From Bacillota bacterium (lineage in GTDB: Bacteria; Bacillota; Sulfobacillia; Sulfobacillales; Sulfobacillaceae): 53,631 bases of DNA. Under the pieces are notes generated by a model. It saw only the letters and a program-made list of their open reading frames with translations, had not been told where the DNA came from and did no database searches. Positions within the stretch are counted from its first letter, which is position 1, and every line of letters begins with the position of its first letter. The position numbers were made by a program, and so were the translations under genes. This document shows, in pieces, positions 1 through 6,966 of this stretch. The stretch is taken from assembly GCA_021795465.1 (NCBI GenBank), contig JAJYPK010000007.1, forward strand, positions 1-53,631. The letters run 5' to 3'.

Positions 1-100
1 CGATCATCAAGCAATACATCGAGCAACAGGAAACGCCGGATTGACCCCTCCGGGGTCAGCGCCTGATATCTCCGCCCTGAACGGCGGAGTTTTACGGCGC
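1..100 (+). mobile_element. tnpA: 3' end of an IS200/IS605 element (tnpA C-terminus plus right end)
   Basis: Reading from base 3, the window opens with the last 13 codons of a Y1 (HUH) transposase, IIKQYIEQQETPD followed by TGA at 42-44. This is the usual C-terminal helix of IS200/IS605 TnpA. After the stop come a CCCCTCCGGGG palindrome (about 45-55) and a right-end hairpin, CTCCGCC-CTGAA-GGCGGAG (about 70-88), of the kind TnpA recognises as a folded single strand. The exact end is not visible; I place it near 95-103 because the MFS gene on the other strand resumes there. The catalytic HUH motif and Tyr lie outside the window. Confidence 0.8.
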
Positions 101-912
101 ATCTGATAAATCACCGTGATGAGAAGGGCAGCGACGGACAAGACCGATAGGAGCACTCCACCAAAACCAGCGTGCCCCCACGTCGTCAGTGCCACCAGTG
201 GTGCGATCACGCTTATCATTCCGAAACCGAAATAAGACACGGCTGATACCAGGGTGGCCCGCCTCAAGGTGCGAGAGATGGCGCTGGTTCGTAATCCCGA
301 CCACAGCGTAGCCCAGAGTCTCCGTGTCGAATTCTCAGGGCGCGGGACGGTGGGCATCTGCCACGCGGCAGGTACTGCGGCCAGAATTAAGACACTCAGT
401 AACATGGCGACCGGGACACCGCTCCATGCCATGACCAACAGCCCTGCACTCGCCGGGCCTGCCAATCCCGCAATATGGTAGCTTGCCGCGTCGACCGCGG
501 ATGCCCGACCAAGATGATTGGCGCGCACCACATCGGGTAGGCGTGATGACCATCCACCGGAAATGGTTGACGTTAAACTGCCGACCACCCATGCCACCGT
601 CAGGGACGCCCATAGGGGAATGTGTCCCAAGGTTGTGGCTAGGAGTGCAAACCCGATGGCATACGTGCTCAAGGTAACCGCGAGCACCCGTCCGGGTTGC
701 GGTGTGCGATCCATCAGGGAACCCAAAAGAGGTCCCCCGACAGCAGCGGAAACCGTCAACGTTGCCAGCACGTCTGCTCCTAAGATGATCGAATGGGATA
801 CGGCGAGACTGAGCAGCAAGAGGGTTTGGCCCCCCATCTCATCGCTCAGCCGTGCGAGCAGAGCACCAACGAAATATATCACGATACCGTAACGTATTTT
901 ACAAATAATCAC
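98..912 (-). pseudogene. MFS transporter, 3' end lost to IS200 insertion
   Basis: About 270 residues of a major facilitator superfamily transporter: many hydrophobic helices and a loop 2-3 signature GSLMDRTPQPGR near residue 60. The usual family length is about 400 residues. The reading runs into the IS right end after ITVIYQMRR, and the last 25 or so codons are IS sequence, so helices about 10-12 are missing. The longest start is GTG at 912; GTG at 882 (VIYFVGALLARLSDEM) fits the family N-terminus better. Neither has a clear ribosome binding site. It is divergent from the CGNR regulator at 936, its likely controller. Substrate unknown. Probably non-functional. Confidence 0.8.
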
Positions 913-924
913 GTTACATATGAT
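889..924 (+). promoter_or_regulatory. Divergent promoter with palindromic operator candidate
   Basis: GTAACG (889-894) and CGTTAC (912-917) form an inverted repeat over the short gap between the MFS gene and the CGNR regulator. TTTACA (898-903) and TATGAT (919-924), 15 bp apart, could be -35 and -10 boxes for the regulator. Transcription would then start close to its ATG at 936, which has no ribosome binding site, so the message may be leaderless. Autoregulation by the CGNR protein is inferred. Confidence 0.4.
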
Positions 925-935
925 ACACTGAAGTT

Positions 936-1496
936 ATGAGCAGAAGCAATCTGGGGCAGTGGAAACTAGGGTCGGCTACCCATGCGGCTCAACGAGCCGC
1001 CACACTCATCGCGACGCTACTCATCGAATCTCATGATGTTGCGACTGCGCGGGCTCTGACGCAGGGCATCTTGCAGGAATTCGGGGAATCCAATCCTGTT
1101 CTCGATGCCGAGGATATCGCGGACCTTCGGCAGGCCGCTCAGGAAATTTATGCCGTGTTTGCGGCCCCCAATATGGCGGCGGCGGTCGCACACATCAATG
1201 CCTTGCTTGTCCGATACGCTTGCGCCCCACGCCTCACGGATCATGACCATTCTCCTTGGCACCTGCATATCGATCCGAATGACAATGGACCGTGGCGTAC
1301 CTGGTTTGCCGCCTCGTCCGCTATGGCACTCGCCATCCTAGCCAGCGAAAAACAACGCCCGCCTGGTGGCCTGTGTGTTTCGCCATCCTGTGGGCGGCCT
1401 TTCGTAAATTTAGGCCAGGGTGGTGGCCGTCGGTACTGCTCGCCGCGCTGTGCCACTCGCGAACGGGTGGCTTCCCACCGACGGAAAAAAGGTTAA
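936..1496 (+). CDS. CGNR zinc finger transcriptional regulator (ABATE domain)
   Basis: 186 residues. The C-terminus carries the CGNR zinc finger: C..PSCGRPFVN near residues 147-156, then RRYCSPRCATRERVASHRRK. Four Cys are positioned to bind zinc and the basic tail suits DNA binding. The N-terminal ~120 residues are helical and alanine-rich, as expected for the ABATE ligand-sensing domain that usually precedes this finger. Known members are single-component regulators often located beside transporters. Here it is divergent from the MFS gene, so it probably controls that gene and itself through the palindrome at 889-917. The ATG at 936 has no Shine-Dalgarno. Confidence 0.8.
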   Translation: MSRSNLGQWKLGSATHAAQRAATLIATLLIESHDVATARALTQGILQEFGESNPVLDAEDIADLRQAAQEIYAVFAAPNMAAAVAHINALLVRYACAPRLTDHDHSPWHLHIDPNDNGPWRTWFAASSAMALAILASEKQRPPGGLCVSPSCGRPFVNLGQGGGRRYCSPRCATRERVASHRRKKG

Positions 1497-1629
1497 GAGA
1501 CCATGGCCCAGGTGAAGGTTGTTTACTGACTTTGGAGGTGTTGTGCTGGGGATCCGGACTGAGGGTGTCGTTGATGGGCCTCTATGCGACCCTTAATAGG
1601 GACCATACAACAAGATCAGGAGGTAAATA

Positions 1630-2370
1630 ATGGCGAACGACGCAGGTATCTTTAATCAAACTGCTTATCGGGTTCGTTTTGAATGGGGGGTGGAAGGTAT
1701 CAAGAGATTGGCCGTGATATCCGAGGTGGTGGTCATTATCGACGTACTGTCTTTTACGACCTGTGTCGAGGTCGCCGTTTCCCGCGACGTGGCGGTTTTT
1801 CCTTATCAGTATAAAGACGATTCCGCCAAGGCATTTGCTCGGTCGGTGCGTGCGATGTTAGCCGGACAACGGGGAGTGGGGCCATCGCTATCGCCCGCGT
1901 CTTTATTGGCTATTCCATTCCATTCTCGTCTTGTGCTACCATCTCCAAATGGTTCGGCATGCACCCTTATTGCCCAAAAGCTAAAGATTCCAGTGCTTGC
2001 CGGATGTTTACGGAATGCCCAAGCCATAGCGGATTTCATCAACCGTCAATATCCTCGGGCCACGGTCAGCATCATTGCGTGCGGTGAGCAATGGCCGAAT
2101 GGCATGCTCCGCCCGGCCATCGAAGATTTCATTGGGGCTGGGGCGATCTTGAGTCAATTTGATCCTCGAGGGCTATCACCAGAAGCCGCCATAGCGAGAG
2201 GCGCATATGAGCACGTAAAAACGGATGTCCCGACTATTTTGCAGGAGTGTGGGTCCGGGCGTGAGCTTGCCACCGCCGGTTTTCCAGAGGATGTGACCAT
2301 TGCGAGTGAAGCCAATGTCAGTCGAACGGTCCCCGTGTTCTTGGACGGGGCATACCGCCCATCGGATTGA
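1630..2370 (+). CDS. ComB-like 2-phosphosulfolactate phosphatase family protein
   Basis: 246 residues matching the ComB family (PF04029) throughout: VVIIDVLSFTTCVEVA with the invariant early Asp (about 32-48), SLSPASLL (about 87-94), LVLPSPNGSACTL (about 101-114), GCLRNAQAIA (about 124-134), GEQWPNGMLRPAIEDF (about 150-166) and a GRELATAGF motif near 214. In coenzyme M-making archaea the enzyme removes phosphate from 2-phosphosulfolactate with Mg2+. Many Bacillota carry homologues without that pathway, so the substrate here is uncertain. AGGAGG lies just upstream of the ATG. It stands alone; no coenzyme M genes are nearby. Confidence 0.85.
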   Translation: MANDAGIFNQTAYRVRFEWGVEGIKRLAVISEVVVIIDVLSFTTCVEVAVSRDVAVFPYQYKDDSAKAFARSVRAMLAGQRGVGPSLSPASLLAIPFHSRLVLPSPNGSACTLIAQKLKIPVLAGCLRNAQAIADFINRQYPRATVSIIACGEQWPNGMLRPAIEDFIGAGAILSQFDPRGLSPEAAIARGAYEHVKTDVPTILQECGSGRELATAGFPEDVTIASEANVSRTVPVFLDGAYRPSD

Positions 2371-2588
2371 AAGGAAGCTTCGGCTGCGTTAAAGGGTCTT
2401 GAAACTAACGCAGGAGAGTCAACGTATATCACCATTCTCACGGCTCACACGAAGATTGTTGGTATAGGGGCTCGGGAATCGCCTATGGATGAATTTTAGG
2501 GCGCTTGTGTGGGGGGGCTGTTCATGCGTTACGGTGGTCCGTAAACGGGTGTCGGGCAGATTCCTTCACACACGCTTCTATGGTTACC

Positions 2589-3224
2589 TTAACTTCTCCG
2601 TTCTGAAATCGGGTGCCGGGTCCCATTTCGGGCATGGGGCAATCGCCACTTAAAAATCATGGACAACAGACGCAAGACGAAAATCATGATGATCAACGTG
2701 TAGATTTCCCAATCCGTATGGGGCTTGATCCATTTTAACCCAATTATAGCACCGGCTAAGAGGGCCCAAATAGCATATGTATCGGCGCGCAGTACAAGGG
2801 GCTTTCGCCGTGCCAAAACATCGCGAATGACACCCCCACCAGTCCCCGTCATCACGGCGGCGACCATCACCGTGCTCAGGGGAGCATGGATCCGTGCAGC
2901 GTACAATGCACCTTCGATGGCGAACGTCGATAAGCCGAGAGCATCAAACACGAGCACGGTCTTCAGCCCATATTTGACCACACTCGATGGCGATATAATG
3001 GCAACAAAAATCGCTATCAAGGCGGCGGTAAATGCACCGTTTTGGTGCCAGACCATAGCAATAGGGAGCCCGACAATGAGATTGCGAATCATCCCCCCGG
3101 CGAAAGCGGTAGTGAAACCCAGCACGATAATTCCGAAGATGTCATAGTCTTCTTCTATGGCGACCAGAGCACCGCTCAGGGCAAAAGCGGCACTCCCGAT
3201 AATGCTCAGAAGCGTTAAGACCAC
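2589..3224 (-). CDS. TRIC-type cation channel / UPF0126 membrane protein
   Basis: About 211 residues with seven predicted membrane helices arranged as two UPF0126 (PF03458) repeats. The first repeat carries GFTTAFAGGMIRNLI, the second TGTGGGVIRDVLARR, the paired Gly-rich/Arg motif of prokaryotic TRIC channels (YadS/YvgT group), which pass monovalent cations as trimers. The first Gly triad is altered (AGGM). I choose GTG at 3224 because GAGGTGGG precedes it and the protein then begins directly with the first helix; a longer frame to 3257 is possible. It is convergent with the ComB-like gene. Ion selectivity cannot be read from sequence. Confidence 0.85.
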   Translation of the reverse strand: MVLTLLSIIGSAAFALSGALVAIEEDYDIFGIIVLGFTTAFAGGMIRNLIVGLPIAMVWHQNGAFTAALIAIFVAIISPSSVVKYGLKTVLVFDALGLSTFAIEGALYAARIHAPLSTVMVAAVMTGTGGGVIRDVLARRKPLVLRADTYAIWALLAGAIIGLKWIKPHTDWEIYTLIIMIFVLRLLSMIFKWRLPHARNGTRHPISERRS

Positions 3225-3257
3225 ACTTGACCCACCTCTATATGCCCTACGCTCCAA

Positions 3258-3911
3258 CCACGCATCGGTTGTTCTTGAGGGAAATTTTCCGTCCGGTTTT
3301 GTCCGATCTCACAGAGTATAGAGTCCGTCTCGGTGAGGGCATGAGTTCCGGGAAGGCATCCTAAAAAGCTGAGAGTTCCTGACGGACATTCCTATTATGT
3401 GGGAGCGGGTTTGACCAGGTCAATTCTTCGGTCCGGATTGCCGCACACGATGACGGAGGTAGCTCCAGTGTACGAAGGTGGTTGTGTGATGCAGGGATTG
3501 AGTCCTCTACACCACAGGATCGAGGAAGAACCCTGAGTTTTGGGGATGTGGTTTCCTGGGCAGGAGAGACGCGTGACATTCCGGGGGTCCAGTATCCGCT
3601 ATCGGAATGGTTTGCGTTAGAATAGGTCGTCCGGAAGAAATTGCCGGAGCATCAGACAACGGCGCGCAAGTGGTAGGGAGAGCCGTTGAGAGTATAAAGG
3701 TATGGTTCTTATAAACCCCTGCCGGTGCGTGCTGGTATCACACTATAACTTCAGAGGAACGAGAAATGTCACGCCATGGGGACAGAAACGCGACCATGTA
3801 TCCGTGATCTATGCGGTTCTAGGGCCCTTCTCGGTTCGTCGGTAGGTTGGTGGTTTAACAACCGCGAGTTCGTCTGTCCGCATGAAATTCAGGATGACCA
3901 GGAGGATTCAC
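3258..3911. other. Intergenic region, one possible gene remnant
   Basis: No intact gene is visible in this 650-bp stretch. On the + strand, the frame from about 3383 to the TAG at 3623-3625 stays open for about 80 codons and includes HDDGGSSSVRRW, vaguely like the DDGGSS motif of CofD/YvcK-type proteins, but there is no start codon with a ribosome binding site and the match is too short to name. The frame is bounded upstream by stops at 3362 and 3380. Confidence 0.3.
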
Positions 3912-4345
3912 ATGACAGGAAGAGTAAACATATCGTCGGGTTCGCCGTGGGAGGCCCGAGTGGGATACAGCCGCGCGGTGCGGGTGGGGAATCATATCGA
4001 GATTGCAGGAACGACAGCCACTAAAGAGGGAAAATCGGTGGCGATCGATGACGCCTATGCCCAAACCATTTGTATCTTGGAAATCATCCAAGACGCGCTG
4101 GTTAAGGCCGGGGGAACGCTGAAGGACGTGGTCCGGACCCGAATATTTGTGACGGATATGGCGAAATGGGAGGAAATCGGGCAGCCCACGGCAAATTTTT
4201 TGGAGAGATTCGGCCAGTCACGACGCTGGTGGAGGTAAAGTCGCTGATCCGACCTGAGTTGTTGGTGGAGATCGAAGCCCAGGCTATTGTCACGCATGGG
4301 GGCAATGATGCGGGGAATAGTGCCACGTTTCCCCAACACGCATAA
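3912..4345 (+). pseudogene. RidA family reactive imine deaminase, frameshifted
   Basis: RidA (YjgF/YER057c/UK114) proteins hydrolyse reactive enamines and imines such as 2-aminoacrylate. The ATG at 3912 follows AGGAGG at ideal spacing. The first ~90 codons are typical: INSSG-like start, VGNHIEIAGTTA, and VRTRIFVTDMAKWEEIG with the key Arg. At about 4183-4186 one base appears to be lost (cagccc for an expected caggccc). Frame 0 then ends at 4238 in unrelated residues, while the next frame continues the family sequence: GKFFGEIRPVTTLVEVKSLI, then RPELLVEIEAQAIV, to TAA at 4343-4345. Repaired, the protein would be about 145 residues. Either a recent pseudogene or a sequencing error. Confidence 0.75.
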
Positions 4346-4392
4346 ACCATGATTGTGAAAGACGGGTATGCACGGCACATGACCTGTAGCGC

Positions 4393-5172
4393 CTAAGGGT
4401 GTTCGTGTGGTGCCCAGACCGTCGCTTGGCCGATGGCGCGAAATCCAATTTTGTCTAAAATCGGCATCGAGGTTGAATCGTCTGCAATCACGGCGACAAA
4501 CTCGGTCTTTTCGGGATGTAGGATTTGAAGCCGGGCCTTTAACACCTGCCGATAAAAGCCTTGATGCCGATAATCCGGATGTGTCTCGCCTCCCCACAAA
4601 AGTGCCCATCGGGGGAACAAGCTGATGCCTCCCGCGGCCCATGCCAGATCGCCCACACCTGGTATGAAAAAAAGCCTCCGGTCATTGCCCAACCGCTTTA
4701 GTTCTTGCGCTAACCCGTCGGCATCCAAGATAGGGTCCTTAAAAACCAGATGATCTAAATGGATTATCTGATTTAATCCGGTGGGTGTGTCTACTTCGTG
4801 TACTGTTCGGGCTTGTTCTTCTACGAATCCGCGAGGCATCGGAAGGTCCAACACCATGACCGTTTCGGTCCGTTCGCACCGGTATCCCGCACGTGCCAAC
4901 CATTCTGTAAGGCCAGATGTGTCTCGTGAACCCACACGAAATCTTGGCCAGTGTGGTTTGTAGCGGCACTCGAGATCCGTCCAAAACCGAGGGAGGTCAG
5001 CCGAGGGGACACGAGTCCTCTCTACCATGGATCCCAATCCGGCACCATCGGGGATGGTACCAAAACTTCCCCATGGATCTGACCAAGGCGTGGATCCTGG
5101 CCAAATTTCCGGCGGGGTTTGTTCCATGATCTCCCAATATTCGGATGGCGTTCGATTTGTTGCGTGTGTCAT
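4393..5172 (-). CDS. GNAT family N-acetyltransferase
   Basis: 259 residues. The C-terminal half shows the GNAT fold: LLWGGETHPDYRHQGFYRQVL (about 190-211) aligns with beta4 and the acetyl-CoA pyrophosphate loop, with RHQGFY in place of the usual R/QxxGxG/A, and DSTSMPILDKIGFRAIG (about 230-246) is the motif B region. The N-terminal ~110 residues are a separate, weakly conserved segment, as in fused GNAT proteins. The acceptor substrate is not predictable. The gene is convergent with the broken RidA gene. Confidence 0.75.
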   Translation of the reverse strand: MTHATNRTPSEYWEIMEQTPPEIWPGSTPWSDPWGSFGTIPDGAGLGSMVERTRVPSADLPRFWTDLECRYKPHWPRFRVGSRDTSGLTEWLARAGYRCERTETVMVLDLPMPRGFVEEQARTVHEVDTPTGLNQIIHLDHLVFKDPILDADGLAQELKRLGNDRRLFFIPGVGDLAWAAGGISLFPRWALLWGGETHPDYRHQGFYRQVLKARLQILHPEKTEFVAVIADDSTSMPILDKIGFRAIGQATVWAPHEHP

Positions 5173-5601
5173 GGCTTATCGCCCCCAAAGATTCTGTCCT
5201 CATTTATCATAGGACCGTTCTCGGGCTGGGGCAATCACTTCGTTAAGCACTCAACTACGAGACAATCTAGCGTTAAGCCCCAGCCGTTTCTTGATGCGAT
5301 ACTCCACGGGTTAAATTTTTGGGTATCGTTATCTTGAAAATCTCACCATGGCGATGTTTTTTGGGATAATGGCGATATGGTTTATCCCCGGCGATACTTG
5401 CCGGAGATAAACAAGTGGGATCCCGACTGCGATTTCGGGCAATGGAGACAAGCCGTATTTGGGGTCTGACTAGGGCCGCGGAAGCGGGAATCTGCGGTAC
5501 ACTCGTTCTAGAGATTACGGTCGCGAACTTGACCCATGCCTTGTAACGACATGACGTCGCCGCTTCTCGTGGATTGTGGTTGTTGAAAGGAGCCGTTTGG
5601 G
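5173..5601. other. Intergenic region upstream of the RNA repair operon
   Basis: No gene is visible. The notable element is the imperfect inverted repeat at 5381-5411 listed separately. No convincing -35/-10 pair was found; AAAGGAG at about 5586 is the ribosome binding site of the methyltransferase gene. Confidence 0.4.
5381..5411. promoter_or_regulatory. Inverted repeat upstream of hen1-pnkp
   Basis: TTTATCCCCGGC (5381-5392), a 7-base spacer, then GCCGGAGATAAA (5400-5411) pair at 11 of 12 positions with one internal mismatch. It lies about 190 bp before the RNA repair operon and about 210 bp from the divergent GNAT gene. There is no T-run, so a regulator binding site or RNA hairpin is more likely than a terminator. 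Function unknown. Confidence 0.4.
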
Positions 5602-6966
5602 ATGCTACTGACCATCACTTCAAGCCAGGAACCGGCCACGGATCTGGGATACCTCCTGCATAAGCATCCAGATAAGGTGCAGTCGTTTGCTTTGTCCTTT
5701 GGACAGGCCCATGTCTTTTATCCCGACACAAGCGCTGAGCGCTGTACCGTCGCATTGGTCCTGGATATTGACCCGGTTGGCTTAGTCCGCAGTAAGGGTC
5801 TTTTTGATCAATACGTGAACGACCGCCCGTACACGGCATCCTCGTTTCTGTCGGTCGCCATGGCCACCGTGTTTAGCACGGCATTAGCGGGACGCTCGAA
5901 AGCACGCCCAGATTTAGTCGGACAAGCGCTTCCGTTAGAAGCGACTGTGGCGGCGATGCCCTGCTATGGAGGAGAGGCCCTGATTCGTCGGCTCTTTGAG
6001 CCGTTGGGCTATAAGGTCATGGTGTCGGGGGCGGCGCTGGATGATAAATTTCCCGAATGGGGAGAAGGCTCCTATTATACCGTGACCTTGGCGGGAACCC
6101 TGCCGCTGCGGCAATTGCTAAGCCATCTTTATGTCTTGATTCCGGTATTGGACAACGACAAACACTATTATGTGGGTGACGATGAAGTCGCCAAGCTGTT
6201 GCGACATGGCGAAGGGTGGTTGGAATCTCATCCGGACTGTGAATTTATCACCTGGCGATATCTCAAACGGAGTCGTCGCTTAGCCACGGCAGCCCTCGGG
6301 CAACTGACACCAGAGGAAAACATCACCGAGGCGCCTCCATTACCTAAGGATCAGCCCCCTCCTTTGCAGGAGCAACGCGTGTTCTCCGTCGTCGAGCAAT
6401 TGAAGACGCATGGCGTAAAACGTGTTTTAGATCTCGGCTGCGGCGAAGGTCGCCTGCTACGGCATCTCTTAGAGGACCCTGCCTTTAGCGAAGTGGTGGG
6501 ACTGGATGTGTCCCATGTCGCATTGGATCGTGCCCGAGAGCGTCTGCATCTGGACCGTCTTCCCCCACATCTAGACGGTAAGGTGACACTCTGGCACGGG
6601 TCACTCATCTATCGCGACCGTCGGTTGGAAGGATTTGACGGAGCAGCCCTGGTCGAGGTGATAGAACATCTGGACCTGGCCAAAATACCCATCATGGAAC
6701 GGGTGGTCTTCGAGTTTGCCCGGCCTCGGGTCGTTGTGCTGACGACCCCTAATAAGGAATACAACTGTCTCTATCCCGGGATTGGGAAGGGCATGATGCG
6801 GCATAAAGACCATCGGTTTGAGTGGACACGCCAAGAGTTTTCCGATTGGGCCTATCGCGTGGGCGAGAGGTTTGGGTATTCGGTGGAGATCCGAGGTCTG
6901 GGGTCAGAGGATCCTAGCGTCGGCTCGTCAAGCCAGATGGGAGTGTTCATCCGCGATGACCGCTAA
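5602..6966 (+). CDS. hen1: Hen1-type 3'-terminal RNA ribose 2'-O-methyltransferase
   Basis: 454 residues. Bacterial Hen1 methylates the 2'-OH at the 3' end of a cleaved RNA before Pnkp reseals it, so the repaired site resists the same ribotoxin. The N-terminal ~240 residues match the bacterial Hen1 N-domain (LALSF-like start, DIDPVGLVRSKG, WGEGSYYTVTLAG). The C-terminal methyltransferase has motif I VLDLGCGEGRLLRHL (about 274-288), the metal-binding EVIEHLD (about 351-357), LTTPNKEYN, and HKDHRFEWTRQEF near 402. Length is typical. The ATG at 5602 follows AAAGGAG. It overlaps pnkp by 11 bp, which implies translational coupling. Confidence 0.93.
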   Translation: MLLTITSSQEPATDLGYLLHKHPDKVQSFALSFGQAHVFYPDTSAERCTVALVLDIDPVGLVRSKGLFDQYVNDRPYTASSFLSVAMATVFSTALAGRSKARPDLVGQALPLEATVAAMPCYGGEALIRRLFEPLGYKVMVSGAALDDKFPEWGEGSYYTVTLAGTLPLRQLLSHLYVLIPVLDNDKHYYVGDDEVAKLLRHGEGWLESHPDCEFITWRYLKRSRRLATAALGQLTPEENITEAPPLPKDQPPPLQEQRVFSVVEQLKTHGVKRVLDLGCGEGRLLRHLLEDPAFSEVVGLDVSHVALDRARERLHLDRLPPHLDGKVTLWHGSLIYRDRRLEGFDGAALVEVIEHLDLAKIPIMERVVFEFARPRVVVLTTPNKEYNCLYPGIGKGMMRHKDHRFEWTRQEFSDWAYRVGERFGYSVEIRGLGSEDPSVGSSSQMGVFIRDDR

